Source of the DNA: Volvariella volvacea V23
Lineage: Eukaryota; Basidiomycota; Agaricomycetes; Agaricales; Pluteaceae
Reading direction: 5' to 3'
Assembly (NCBI GenBank): GCA_000349905.1
Contig: KB722741.1
Location: forward strand, 1,080,100-1,144,099
Length of the DNA: 64,000 bases
The notes beneath the pieces are model-generated. The model was not told where the DNA came from, did no database searches, and worked only from the letters and a program-made list of their open reading frames with translations. The position numbers were made by a program, and so were the translations under genes. Below are positions 46,764-58,907 of the stretch, piece after piece. Numbering within the stretch: position 1 is the stretch's first letter; the number at the start of each line of letters is the position of its first letter.

Positions 46764-47491
46764 ACTAGAGCGATAATTAGAGTTATCTAATCTAATCTGA
46801 TATGCTTTGATTAGATTCCGTTCAGCCACCCGCTGCGACAACGCGACAGCGCAACACGACACGCATGTTCCTCTTCCCTCTCTCTCCTATCATCTACTAT
46901 GCATTTATCTCGAACTTTCCAGCGTACCTCGAATGCAACTCGGTCAGCAGACGCCGTTTAATAAGCACTTTACCTCCCCGGCACCAAATAGGTTCGGAAT
47001 CCCAGCGGAACCGGTCTTTTTTGTGTTTAAATCGCGGGGGACGACTAATAGTTTATGTGTAGGGTGCAGGATATGGGGTGTACGTTGCAGGGTGTGTGTT
47101 TTTATGAGCCCATGGGCAGATTTGGGGTAGGACCGGGGTGGTGAATGGGCGGGTACTTGTTGATGTATTAAGTATGGTTGATGTTGGGCGTGTTGAGACG
47201 GCGATGACCGAGGACGATGAGCACGGCTCGAAACATTGCGAGCACTTGGATAGCATCGACGACGGCGAGGGAACACGAGTTGATGAACGTGTGCCTCTCT
47301 GACTCATCCCAGGAATCCCTGAAAATCCCCTGCGCTTCCCTTCCCATTTGCCAAATTGATGCCATGTGGTCCCATGGACGTGATAGTCCAATAGCCTTCA
47401 TCCTTCTCAAGGCTATATAAACCCCTCTCCATCCCACCATTACCGCCACCGCCCCAAGCTCTCCATTCTCCGGATCCATCGTTGAGTCGTC
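46764..47491. other. Intergenic before PLP gene
   Basis: No gene firmly supported. A minus-strand phrase near 47170-47310 (INSCSLAVVDAIQVLAMFRA) reads protein-like but cannot be linked to an exon chain. The right end carries the TATA box of the next gene. Confidence 0.4.
47414..47420 (+). promoter_or_regulatory. TATA box of PLP-dependent enzyme
   Basis: TATATAA 78 bp upstream of the ATG at 47492, in CT-rich downstream context usual for fungal promoters. Confidence 0.55.
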
Positions 47492-49426
47492 ATGGCCCCA
47501 GACCCGACCCCCACGTCCTACATCCCCAAAGACGCTCCAACCACGTCTCCAGAGAGCATTGCTGCTGGCAAGCCGATTGCACACGAGGCGGTCGAGGCTG
47601 CGAAAAAAGACGTTCGGATCATTGAGTTCGCTTTACGATGACCCGGAGGAGCTGTACAAGGGGACTAGCCCACCGCCGTTTGGGCGTGCGATGCTCAAGT
47701 ACTTCAATCTCAGTCCAGAGTACATCAATTTGAACCACGGTAAGCTACTACATCGCGTTTCCCTTCTTTTTTTATGTTTTGCAGTTCGGAACTGACACGT
47801 CGCAGGGTCGTACGGGACACCCCCGCTCCCAGTCCATCAAGCCTACAACCGCCTCACGCTTGAAGTCGAACAAAACCCGGACCGCTTCCACCGCTTCACC
47901 TACCTCCCTCTCCTCACCCAATCCCGCGAACTCGTCGCAAAGCTTATCGGCGCCAAATCCGTCGACGAGTGCGTGTTTGTGCAGAATGCGTCCATGGGCT
48001 TGAACACGGTGTTGAGGAATATAGAGTGGGAGGAGGGGGATGTTATTTTTGACTGTAAGCAACAGCGCTTTTTCTTATTTCGTACGGTTCCTAATGCGGT
48101 GTTGAAAATACATAGGCAACACGACCTACCACTCCATCTCCCGCACCGTCCAAGTCCTCGCCGACACCTCCCCACACCCCACAATCTCCCACTTCCCCCT
48201 TCTCTTCCCCACCACCCACTCGCACATCCTCGCCTCCTTCCGTGCCCATCTCCGCTCGGCGCAAGCTCAAGCCAAACCGGGCAAAAGGCGGGTAGCAGTA
48301 ATAGACAGCATCGTCTCGAACCCAGGGGTGTTGTTGCCATGGAAGGAGATGGTGAAGATATGCAAGGAAGAGGGTGTGTTGAGCGTGGTTGATGCCGCGC
48401 ATTCGATTGGGCAGGAGGTCGGGCTGAATTTGGAGGAGGCGAAGCCGGATTTTTGGGTTTCGGTGAGTGTGTGTTTCGCTCTGTTCTCTGGGCGTGAAGC
48501 TTATGGGGTTTGGGTAGAACTTGCACAAGTGGTTGTATACTAAGCGAGGTTGTGCGGTGTTGTATATTCCTGAACGGTGGGTGCTTGCAAATTCGTTTTT
48601 TGTCTCTACTGGATTTGTTGAGTGTGCTTGTTTAGGAATCAGCACCTTATCAAGTCTTCTATACCAACCGCATTTACGTATCTCGCCCCTCCAAATCGTC
48701 CTAAAGACAACCTCGCTCGTCAACACGAGTGTACGTGGCTCTATATCCGTTTCTTGCTGTCTAATGCTCAGTTAGCACAGGGACAGGAACATTCGACTTT
48801 GTCCCAATGTGCACAGTCGCTCAAGCCATCCGATTCAGAGAGTGGCTGGGCGGAGAGGAAAAGTTGAATGTGTATTGTCACGACTTGGCTGTTAGAGGTG
48901 GAAAGAGGCTGGCGGAGGTGATGGGTACGCGGGTTATGGATCCCGAGGGGGATTTGACTGTTAATATGGTATGTGTTTACATGGATAAGATCGCGTGTGC
49001 CCCGTGCTTCCCCTTATACGTGCTCTTTAATATGATACCGAACTTTGACTGACTCTCTGTATCTTATCCTCTAGGTCAACGTCGAACTGCCGTTCCCAGG
49101 CGAGATTCAGTGGACATTCGATATAGATCACAAGTTTAAGCAGAAGATGCTGTATGAGAGAAAGATGTATTCGGCACACTTTTATCACAATGGCAAGTGG
49201 TGGACGAGGTGTAGTGCGCAGATTTGGAACGAGGTGGGTTTGGTCTTTCATTTTTCATTTCTCTTCCGCTGTTCTGGCGGGCTATCTTCCCATTCTCTTT
49301 TGCTCGAAACTCACTTTTTGTTACCCAACTTAGATCGAGGACTTTGAGAAAATTGGACATGCGTGGAACAAGGTCTGCGAAGAGGTGTTGAGGGAGCTAA
49401 AGGGCGAGGTGAGGAGCAAGCTTTGA
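47492..49426 (+). CDS. PLP-dependent class V aminotransferase-fold enzyme, apparent 5' frameshift
   Basis: Similar to isopenicillin-N-epimerase/cysteine-desulfhydrase-like fungal enzymes; the exact reaction is not deducible. From the ATG at 47492 an N-terminal stretch (MAPDPTPTSYIPKDAPTTSP) runs to a six-A tract at 47603-47608, then meets a stop; the family sequence resumes one frame away (FGSLSSLYDDPEELYKGTSP, then YFNLSPEYINLNHGSYGTPP). One fewer A would join them. Downstream motifs are normal: VFVQNASMGLNTVLRNIEW, VVDAAHSIGQEVGL with the PLP-ring Asp, and the Schiff-base Lys in SNLHKWLYTKRGC. The C-terminal domain has HEWTGTFDFVPMCTVAQAI and WWTRCSAQIWNEIEDFEKIG, ending LKGEVRSKL, TGA at 49426. 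Either the gene is mildly broken, the A tract is miscalled, or translation starts further in. Confidence 0.85.
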
Positions 49427-49602
49427 AAGGGTCTCATTGTCGGTTCATCCGTGCGAGGTTCAAAATTTGGCGTCACGGCCAGACCTTTTGAAACGGAGTA
49501 GGATAAAGACGGAAAGCGGATCTAAGTCAAAGAGGGTGGATCTGAAGTCACGATGGCAAACGTATGACGTCTGTGTATGCGCAATAGCAATTGAAACAAG
49601 TC

Positions 49603-49609
49603 TTATATA
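49603..49609 (+). promoter_or_regulatory. Candidate TATA element of Gfo/Idh/MocA gene
   Basis: TTATATA about 100 bp upstream of the ATG at 49710. Weakly supported by position only. Confidence 0.35.
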
Positions 49610-49625
49610 CCCAGTTTCCCGCCTT

Positions 49626-49657
49626 CGTTCGTTCTCGTTGACGTTCGTTCTCGTTGA
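49626..49657. repeat. 16-bp perfect tandem repeat, two copies
   Basis: CGTTCGTTCTCGTTGA occurs twice back to back between the candidate TATA element and the ATG at 49710, so probably in the 5' UTR. Confidence 0.8.
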
Positions 49658-49709
49658 CGTTTGTCTGCTCCGGCATCGCCGCCAGGATTACATCTAGGTT
49701 GATTACGAG

Positions 49710-51748
49710 ATGGCCGTGTTCCTGCAGCAATATTCTCACTTCCAGGAGTACATGCGTAGCTGGACGCATAAAAACCCGCCCAAGACATCTGACCCGCTCA
49801 AAGTCGGCGTGCTCTCCACCGCAAACATCAACAACTTGTCCAGTTGTGTTGTTTTACCCGATTCTTGGAACGGTAAAGCTAACCAGTTTCCCTTTGTTCA
49901 GTCATACACCCCGTCCAAGACCACCCGGACGTAGTTCTCTACTCAATCGCCTCTCGCACGCCCTCCCTCGCAGAACAATACAGTAAAAAGCACAACTTTA
50001 CCCGCTACCACACCTCCTACGCCTCGCTCATCTCGGATCCTGAGATTGACTTTGTGTACATCTCCCTCCCGAATGGGCTGCACTATGAGTGGACAACGAA
50101 GGCCCTGGAGATGGGGAAGCACGTACTGGTGGAAAAGCCGCTCGGGAGCAATGCTGTAGAGGCGGGGAAGGTGAGGGAGGAGGCGGAGAGGAGGGGGAAG
50201 GTTGTTATGGAGGCTATGCATTGGAGGTTCCATCCTGCGGCCGATCTGTTTAGAGAGCTGTTGGAGGAGGAGAGTGAGAGTGAGTTTGAGTTTGAGAGGG
50301 AGGAAGGGGGCGGGTATATGCGTGAGGTGGAGGGATTTGCCAGTGGGGTTGAGGGTAGGGACAGGGAGGGGGAGGGGGAGAGGAGAGTTAGGACGCCGAG
50401 GGTGACAGTTACGTCTGATGAAGAAGATGACAATGTTTTGGTCGATCATGACGAGGATAAGGATTATCGGCAAGCCTCACCTCATCATACTTACCCCCCT
50501 AGTCGGGTTAAGGCCAAGTCTACCGGCACCCGCAAGGCCCCCAAAGGCACCGTAGGCCGCATCATCCGTACCGAATCATGGATGACAGCCACACCTTCCA
50601 TCTCCAAGAACGATATCCGCTGGTCGTACGATCTCTCCGGGGGCAGCTTGATGGATATGACTTATGTTCTGTCCTTCACGAGGTTCGCTATCGACCCCCC
50701 TGATCCTGTTGAGGGACCCGCCTCTATTATCGGAAAGACCAAGATGCCGGGGTACGAGTACACTCAGGAGAGGGAGGAGAGCGGGAAACAGCCTTGTACA
50801 CCACTTAGGGTCCTCTCGGCCTATGCGAAGCCCCCACCTTCTGGGTATATTGGACCGCAAACGCACAGGTCTCCCCTTACGTCGCCTGCGCTTTCGACTG
50901 AGAGTACGTCCATGATGGAGGAAAGTATTAAAGCCGAGTCTGAGGCCACTTTGTCGACTACCACTGGCAAGGTCGCTGGGAAGCTTGGCACCACCGGACA
51001 CACACACGACCAAGGTCGCCCTCCTCCCGATCCACGAATTGACGGGTCGATGACCTCGACTGTTCTCTTTGCTTCCGACCTCAACTCGCACGGGAGGGGG
51101 TCTTACGATGTCCATAGTACTATTTACACGGATATGTGTCGCTCTTGGTTGGGTGGGGTGATTCCAAGGCTATGGGAGCTGCCGAGCATCAAAGTCGAGA
51201 CGGAGAAGAAGGTTATATTCTGGTACAATGCTTTTATGCCGCATTTGTATCATTACATTGAGGTGCGGGACAAGGAGAGTGGGGAGGTCAAGTATTATAA
51301 GCGGTATGCGCCCGTTGGAGAGGGAGAGGAGGATGAAGAAAATGCCAGTCTCGATGGTGGCAGGAGAAAGGGAAAAGGAAAGGGCAAGGAGAAAGAGAAG
51401 GAGAAAAGAAAAGAATGGAACGTCGTCGTCGACCAAGACATTGACCCGGGCAGTATCACGCCCCGCGGTACACTGGGCGAACATCTCTACGCCGAAGAAA
51501 CGCACATTACGCGCGTTGAAGAGAAGAAGCCCTCGCCTACGAAGGCACAGCTAGAGAGGGAGAGGAAGAAGAAGTGGTCGACGTATAGGTACCAGTTCGA
51601 GGCGTTCGTGGATATGTTGAGGGGGAGGAGGCCGATGGGCGGGCATTGGGTGACGTTGGAGGATAGTTTGGAGGAGATGATGTGCATTGATGCGGTTTAT
51701 GAGAAGAGTGGGTTGGGGTTGAGGCCTACGAGCGCGTTGGTGGCGTGA
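49710..51748 (+). CDS. Gfo/Idh/MocA-family NAD(P)-dependent oxidoreductase with large insertions
   Basis: Resembles D-xylose 1-dehydrogenase/dihydrodiol dehydrogenase-like enzymes. Exon 1 (49710-49842) and exon 2 (49902-51748) join in phase and give 659 residues, compared with roughly 330-400 usual for the family. The Rossmann start KVGVLSTANINNLSIIHPV is followed by VVLYSIASRTPSLAEQYSKK, FVYISLPNGLHYEWTTKAL, then HVLVEKPLGSNAVEAGKVRE with the catalytic-type EKP Lys, and MEAMHWRFHPAADLFRELL. Several hydrophilic insertions then occur: an acidic Glu/Asp-rich block, a Pro/Ser/Thr-rich block of over 100 residues after YVLSFTRFAI, and a Lys/Glu run near the C-terminus (GKGKGKEKEKEKRKEWN). The domain-closing part reads RYQFEAFVDMLRGRRPMGGH. 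Introns could not explain the insertions, since the frame is open throughout. Confidence 0.82.
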
Positions 51749-51919
51749 GTGTTGGGAGATAGGGTGAAAGGGATATTGGTTGTATGAATTAAAATTCAGC
51801 ACGTGTAAATTCTCGTACTAATGCGCATCTTGTATGTATGTCGTGCAGTTCATCGTTGTGTTAAGTATAGCGTGTGGTTATGGTGTATTACAATTTAGCA
51901 GTACAGTATTCATATGGCA

Positions 51920-53425
51920 TTATGACGAATTTGCATCTTTCAGCTCACTATACGTATATACATCCCTTTCCCCTTTCTCTTCATCAACTTCCAGGTGAGC
52001 GTCGCATATGTTGTCTGCATTTGGATATTATATCAGCCTTCTGTTACTATACCCTAGCCCAACGGTCACTTACTGTTCGTATTTCTTTTCGCAATTGCAG
52101 CTGCAACAGTCATATAAACTCCCCAAGCGCTCGAAAACATACTCAACGTAGCCGCCACAACCGATGCGATGGCCGAGCCTATACTCTTCCTCCTTTGAGC
52201 TCTACACAAGTACACGACTCGGATTTGACCTGGGCCCGGATGCGGAACTGGGATGAGGCCCGATTCTTTGAGGATCATCGCTCCTAGGTATGCCATCGAC
52301 GGCATGGCAGGGATGTTGTCTGTTGCGTTGAATGTGCTGAAGAGGGTATCTGCTATCCGACTAGGGTAAAGGAGAATGTTGTTCGGGCTGGCGATACCCA
52401 AGTCGAGTCGCAACGCAGCGTGTGTGATTTGGACTATATTGGAGAGTGCTTGGAAGGAAGTGGCGTCGACGACTTCCGGGTTGTACTCGCTGATAGGTAC
52501 ATAGATGCTATTCTGGTAGACGGTGAAATTCTGATAGATTTTGGAGGAGAAGGTAAAGTTGAACTGGGGTCTTTGGGTTGCACATGGGACGTCTAGACCG
52601 AGGGACGGAGGACACCAGACAAAGTCTGTCTGAACGGAGATGATGACGGGACTATCGTCCCCCATTAGTTGAAAAGCGGTCGACGTCCTGTTTCCGAAGT
52701 CTTGCGTGGCGGCCTGTATCCTGCTCTCGTCAGAAAGTAAGCTCGGCTGCCTATATGACGGACTCACAACTGGCCAATCAGCGCTCCGTAGCGACGACTG
52801 CCCAAACTGGAGCTTGGGCTCGAGGCTCCAAGGAGGGGAGAATACATCCCGAGGAGGGATGTAACAGAGAAGGATGTCCTTGAGGAGTACTCATACACAC
52901 CCTCGACTCTACATGTCATGATAGCAGTATAGTCGACAGAGAACGTACGAAGATCCCCATTGATATAAAGCGACGTGATATCGCAATCTTCCAATATCCC
53001 TCCCTGATAAGACACCCCAGATAGCCCTGCATTGGCCTTCGTAATGGACTCGATTGTCCATTGGAATAGGGTGTAATTAGTCGTGAATGAGTCCCCTATA
53101 TTGAAAACGTGTGGCTCGCACAGTATCCCAGGTGGAGCATTCCTCATGGACAGGTATTTATCGTACCAGAGGGCCTGTGTTGCATTAAAATCGCTTTGTA
53201 CAATATTCACCGTCTCATAGGTTGTAAGTGCGACTTAACCAGAAGGAACGAGTGAACGTCAGTTGCTGAGGCCAAAGCATGCACTGTAGACTCACCATTG
53301 AGGACAATGAGGAAAGTAAATAGTATGAACGCTCCGGACAGTGTCAAAGGACCAAACCATTTCCAGCGGAATGGGCGGGTCAACGGATACTCTAGTGTAA
53401 TCTTCGGCAGAATTGGCTTGTGCAT
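51920..53425 (-). CDS. Single-chain membrane protein with large luminal/extracellular domain
   Basis: No named family recognised; similar layouts are widespread as hypothetical transmembrane proteins in Agaricomycetes. The ATG is at 53425 (MHKPILPKITLEYPLTRPFR); the frame opens upstream with TTG only. An N-terminal helix (LTLSGAFILFTFLIVLN) is followed by an ectodomain with many N-glycosylation sites (NAT, NYT, NRT, NFT) and Cys residues (ILCEPHVF, EDCDITSL, TCRVEG, VWCPPSLG). A second helix (SAIASVVAATLSMFSSAWGV) precedes a short tail. The last exon (start near 52010) adds ICDAHLEVDEEKGERDVYTY and stops at 51920. Four exons in phase. It converges on the oxidoreductase gene with 171 bp between stops. 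Confidence 0.65.
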
Positions 53426-54069
53426 TGGGTGCAAGTTGTCGTTGGGCAGGCCTAATATACACTAAGAACCTTCCTCTCTAGGAACCCGCACATCACCCAT
53501 TCCAGTATTCATCTAGATAAACTCGAAATTGAATGGAGGCAGTTGGGATCGAGTAAAGCCTGGGTTGCGTGAAATAGTACCTGCTCTGGGATGAGCGAGG
53601 AAAACCAGCCTGGGTTCGAGCCCTGCTGCACTGCCACTCGCCCACCGGCGCCACCCGGATCATCCCCGGCAAAGCTATCGCCATCTTTGGGAATCTAAGC
53701 TAAAGATTTGAGTTAAGACGAGGGTGTTTTATAATTCAGAAACTCGATTTTCGGGGAAGTATTAGTACTGGCTCTTGTCGAAGTGGCTGTGCACGATGTT
53801 TCGCGCATATGCGGGTTGTAACCGATGAGGATAGTTTTGCATGCTCTTACTTAAAAATAACGTCTCAGTTGGAACCTCGCAGTGTCCTTTCTGCGCCACC
53901 TACAATTACTGGTAAGTGGTATTCATCCATTACGCTCTATTGTAGCTTTGTCGTGGTATGGTAATTAATATACCAGCTACTCTACAACCAACCGCCAGCG
54001 TCGATTTTACAATCTATATCGTACATAGCACTAACTGGTCTAAAAAAAACAAAATCCAAAAAGAAGCAA
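53426..54069. other. Intergenic
   Basis: No gene seen. It separates the membrane-protein start from the 3' end of the decayed amine oxidase. Confidence 0.5.
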
Positions 54070-56526
54070 ATAAAAACTGCGTAGATCGTGGATCCAACTC
54101 GGTAAGCTTGCGAGCAAGGTCGATATGCTTCGCCAAAACACCCTCATCCCACTCCTCCGAACCTCTCCATTTTTTTTGAATCTGGTGATGATATCTTCTC
54201 CAGATTTTGTGCTGAATTCCGAATTGTGTCGAGGAGTATTTCAAGGACGGCGCGCCATGCGCTATTAAGTGCACCTGGCACCCAACTGAACCGCCGTAAG
54301 TACGACTCAAGGTATCTGACACGTGTGCACACAATTCCACGTCAAACTTAGACTTACCCATGGAATGTGCTTGTAGTGTCACCAGCGAAATGGAACCGTT
54401 GTTGTTTCGAGCCTGGTTGGGTGACATAAGGATACGTGTGCAAGAACTGGTTAGGTCAGAATTGACAGAATGCTCCTAAGAGTAAGGGCGGGAGAATCAG
54501 CTGTAGTCAGTATCCCAGTCAGGACGTCCTGAAATAATCAATTGAACAGCTTACCAAGCTGGAATTCGTCACGATAAAAGTCCCATGCATAGTAATCCTC
54601 AAACTCATCCCAAAGCGTCTCAATTTGTAATCGATGCACAGCAGCAAGATCCCGCATCACAAGATCGAGCATCTGCTTCTCTTGAGGCGCACCTCTACCT
54701 TTCATCAGCCCTCCAAGTCGTTGAGCCCATTATACGACGAAATCAAACATTTGGACATCTGACTACCAGGATGTGAAGCATCGGGACCATATGACGGGTA
54801 AACGACATCACATGCAGGTCGGTCAATCGAAGATTGTCCCCCGACTATACTGAGTCTCTCCCACCAAGCTGTCTTGAATTGTATCCCAATCTCAATGGAT
54901 GGTGTATAAGTCAGCTGACGCATATCATCGCGTTGTCGGTGAGAGAGGTAGAGCTGACCGAGGTCCACCATTCTGAGGCATCCGAGGGACGTGGTTGAGA
55001 TGACGTGTGAGTATTTCTTTTCGATTTTGGTGTGAGGAGCAGGACGAGGACTGTGGCTAGAGTCGAATGTCACGGTTAGAGTGTCGCCATCGTCGCTCTC
55101 TTTGATGGCGGTGACACGCATGTAGTACCGAGGTTTGGTGGTAATGCGTTCTGCCATGGCTTTGTGAAGAACTTCAGAACCGCCACTGCAATGATAGAGA
55201 ATTAGTACAAAATGTGCACCAGTGATAACGAAAGGCTAACGAACTCGAAACACCACCAATGGACGGGTTCACTCTCCTCGCTAGGACCCTTGAAAATCAA
55301 TGACGCCAGTACTGTTTCAACCAACGAGCGATCGAATAGCCCCGTACGAGATTCCATCGTATCCCACCATTTGATCAGATATGGGATATTCTTTTCCAAC
55401 AACAAATAGCTCGCAACCGAATGTTTCTCGTATGCAATCAGCTTTTTGAAAGCAGTATCAAAAGGATCCTTCACGAAATTTTGCCTCAACTCGCCAAGGG
55501 CTTCCTCCAGAGTACGCCAGACCCTCTGTGGACATAGCCATCCGGGACTGTGCCCCCCTTCTACTTGCAGACATGATGAGGATCCTTGACGAAGTTATGC
55601 TCGGCTTTAGTGATACTGATGTTGTAGGAGAGGAAAGCGTGGGGTTGGTCACGGATGTAAGGGAGCATGGTGAGACCGAGTTCTCGTGCAAGCTGGAATA
55701 ACGGCTCGGTGAATGTGTGTTCTGGGAAACGCATGGCACCAACGTCCTATTATTAAGGGGGTGGTGTGAGCGCATGGGAGTCAAATTAGGAGAACGCTCA
55801 CATAATACTGATACGCTCCGGGGCTCTCTGTGAAGTGATGGGTATAAAGTCTTCCTCCTGTGCGTCCTGAGCCTTCCATAAGCTCATACCTGATACCGAG
55901 CGAGTCGAGTATCATGGCGATATATAATCCCGAAACATCAGCACCGATTATACAGATTGGATATGAGGGAGATTGCTCATGCAACGGTATGATTATATGA
56001 GGGTAAGTTGAATGGTATGAGGTCGTCGAAAAACTCACGAGTCACAGAATTTCGGTGCATCTGCAACTTGACTTGCTCGTTGAACATCTTCTACATATAT
56101 CTAGTAATGCGTGATCATAATGAGGTATGGTTGATGGCGTTCTTGACGTACAATGAAGGTGTAATCTGGGAAGTCTCTAGGAGCAGCGGGGGATTTCCGG
56201 GTCTAAACGTGTATGGCATTATTCCGAGAGATAGAAGATGCGAATGAAAGAAAACGCTTACACCTGTTGCATAGAGCCTGAAGCTCTTGTATTTGTCTAC
56301 TTTGAGTGCCTTCCCTTTGATAGAAGCTGTGATAGAAAAATAGGCGCTAAATTCGAGAGTAAGCAGTTCATGACGAGGAATGATGATAATAATGTCGCCA
56401 GAAGGATCCAAGTCTTTCATCTTTGCATTGTACCGACCCCACTCGTTGGTGATAAAGGGATTCTGTTGTTTGCCTTGAGCCTCAAATTCGCAGGTTATGA
56501 GTTGATTGTAAGTTTTACGACTAAAC
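54070..56526 (-). pseudogene. Broken FAD-dependent amine oxidase with N-terminal extension
   Basis: Minus-strand exons of a flavin amine oxidase (L-amino acid/monoamine oxidase-like). The upstream chain (56526-56152) reads NPFITNEWGRYNAKMKDLDP, IIIIPRHELLTLEFSAYFSI and TRKSPAAPRDFPDYTFI; introns of 59 and 61 bp keep phase into NEQVKLQMHRNSVTREFFDD. The FAD domain follows: SYPICIIGADVSGLYIAMIL, GRTGGRLYTHHFTESPGAYQ, DVGAMRFPEHTFTEPLF, EALGELRQNFVKDPFDTAF, then IEIGIQFKTAWWERLSIVGG and GALNSAWRAVLEILLDT. Lesions seen: a frame change near 55990, TAG at 55561-55563, frame changes near 55512 and 54730, and Asp in place of the second Gly of GxGxxG. Taken together it is a pseudogene; a single lesion might be error, but not all of them. 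No start codon could be fixed. Confidence 0.7.
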
Positions 56527-58899
56527 TAAGTGCCACGGATGAGTAAAATGAGGTGGGAAGGAACCAAACGGAATGTATGAGGCCTATCGCACTGATGAAG
56601 ACGGACCAGCCAGGATGTACTTCAAGTTTAGCTTGGGAGCCAGTGGAAGGTCAGAGTTTTGGGCGAGGCATGGTGGTTTAAACACAATCCGGCTGCCATA
56701 TGCAATGGTTTATATGAGAAATACACCCGGGCTTGTGCATAACGGGGTATCATCCTAAGACTCATAAAAAATCCTGACATTATACTGCATCAGAGCGCCA
56801 CAAAACGATCATCAGCGGCAGAGGACTGTAGATAGATTGATTTGAAAAAGGGCCAAAGACGTATTACACCTGGGAATGTCACCTAAGGTGTGCATGCAGC
56901 TAAATCGGCTTACCAACAGAGAATGAACGGTCGGTGTTGAGTGCAAGACTGTCGGGCTCTCTATGCCGTCGAATTCCTGGCCTGCATTGCACAATATCAC
57001 ATTACAGTCCAACTGCGCTCTCAACGCAAGAGCTATTTGTTGAGCGGTAATCGCTACTGCTGTAAGAGGGTGGTGTATCACTACCAAAGAAAGAAAGGGA
57101 GATAGGACGGAGGCAACATGGGTAAGCAGCCAGCATCCGAACTGTGCAACAGCTATCATGGCAGTTACACACGCCCCCCAAGACATCTCCTTGAATTAGT
57201 TCAATGCTCATGTTCTTTGACTTGCTATGCGCGCATCCCTTCCGACCTTTCCCCCAAAGCTCTAGAATCACATACATTTTCTGCACCCCGTCATTGAGTC
57301 ACTTTCCCATACGTTTACCATGGCACAGTACTCCCTCGTCCTACATCCTTTTCAGCGACAAAAGCCGTAATCATTATACCAACTCAAGGTGGCTGTGACA
57401 ACTGATACAACGACCAATCGTCTGCTCTTCGTGTATCCTGCCCTGAATAAGGATGAAACTCGAACTTGACCTAGACTAAGATACTGCATATGCACATTGG
57501 GGTTCAAGCCGAGCCATCGCCATCACCTCAATGTATCGCCAAAATGTCACTATGACGTCATTTCCACCTATATTGAAAACGGCGAGCGCTGGTAACTCCA
57601 GTGTTAGGAGGATGTCTGCGACGTGGGCATATAGTGCTATGATGGTAAGGACGGTGTAGTATCTCCAAGAACTACTGACAGTGCAGCACGATCTCGCGTG
57701 CTATGGACCAACGATCCACATATTCCCGAGAATTTGCACCCGTATTTCGAGCTTGTAGGAATGTCATTGACGTTGCTGCTGAACTTGTTTAAATATTTTA
57801 CGTAAACAAACTCACGATGGCCGTCTAGTACTGATTGTCTTATGCAAGAGGGTACCTGACACGTCGGCTGGCTCAATTGCAACCTTGTGAACAGATGGTG
57901 GTATTACTCTAATTCACCCTTGTGCTGACTTTGTAGGGACATCAACCTCAAAACTCAAATATCCTTGGCTTACAGTGGTCGCGTTACGATCTCTGTAGGA
58001 ACCAATTAGAATATTTCCGCATTTGCATTCAATTTGTAGAGGTTGCGAAGCATTGCTTCATGGCTCGTATACCCCCCAAGGCGACTCATCAATTTCACTG
58101 CTGAAAAGTGTAATTACGAGCACCACAAAAGAGTGCATAAAATCAACACGGTGTTCCCAAGGGGCGCCTATGTACAGGCCGCCAACTGTCATATATTACG
58201 TTTGAATGCGGCAAACCGTGATAGAATGAACTCGGTGTTGACAAGCAATTACCACGACGTTGGGCTACTATCAGATAGCAGAGCGGACGGCGGAACATGT
58301 CTCCGAACGGAGGACTATGTGAACTGGGAAGTAGTTATTTTTGGAATGACAGTGCCGTAACATGAGCCATTACCGAACGTCGGACTTCTCTTTGTTTGCT
58401 GCGTCGCTTCACTGCGCAAAATGCCTCAGATGTATGATTCATCTAATCTTGAGGTGAGGAAGACTTCGAGAACCTCTATCTCTTGCTGAAATTCAATTGT
58501 TTAGTAGGTCCTATTACCAATACTGGCTTTGACCTACCTTGACAACATTGTCCGAGCGCTCTACACTCGTAGGAATTTCCACTATCAAGCCTTATATGTC
58601 CTTAAAATGAGGCATCAATGAATAGGCTTATGCAGCATCTTATCTCACAGCAGTTTCTTTGCCGCAACTTATACCGTCGACACATCGAGGTCTGGCCATT
58701 GCGGATCTATTTTCAATTTTGATAGAGCCACTCACCGAAGGGTCGTTGAAGGTTTGTGTCAAATATGGTGGATGGTAGACTACTGTCCTACATCCACGGC
58801 GCCCGGGGTGGTGGAAGTAGCGGTGGCCGAGTGTCACTCAACTTTCTCCAGCTCGGATAATAGGTCCGTTTAATGCTGACTCTGGACTCACCTGCCTGG
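56527..58899. other. Intergenic, no gene supported
   Basis: A plus frame at about 56573-56758 (MYFKFSLGASGRSEFWARHG) looks protein-like but has no family and lies upstream of the amine oxidase relic. The remaining 2 kb has only short chance frames. Confidence 0.4.
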
Positions 58900-58907
58900 T
58901 ATAAAAG
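58900..58907 (+). promoter_or_regulatory. TATA box of laccase C
   Basis: TATAAAAG, 138 bp upstream of the ATG at 59038, the same distance as in laccase A. Confidence 0.65.

Noticed and set aside
50083..50433. Ser-rich minus-strand frame
   Set aside because: Reverse reading of the purine-rich (GAG/GGA) coding strand of the oxidoreductase gene.
53590..53640. GGTTCGAGCCC resembling a tRNA T-arm
   Set aside because: The flanking 5-bp stem does not pair properly and no acceptor or anticodon arm can be drawn.
55497..55563. Possible intron explaining the TAG and frame change in the amine oxidase
   Set aside because: The segment itself reads as conserved amine oxidase sequence (GTVPDGYVHRGSG) and lacks good splice signals, so lesions are likelier.
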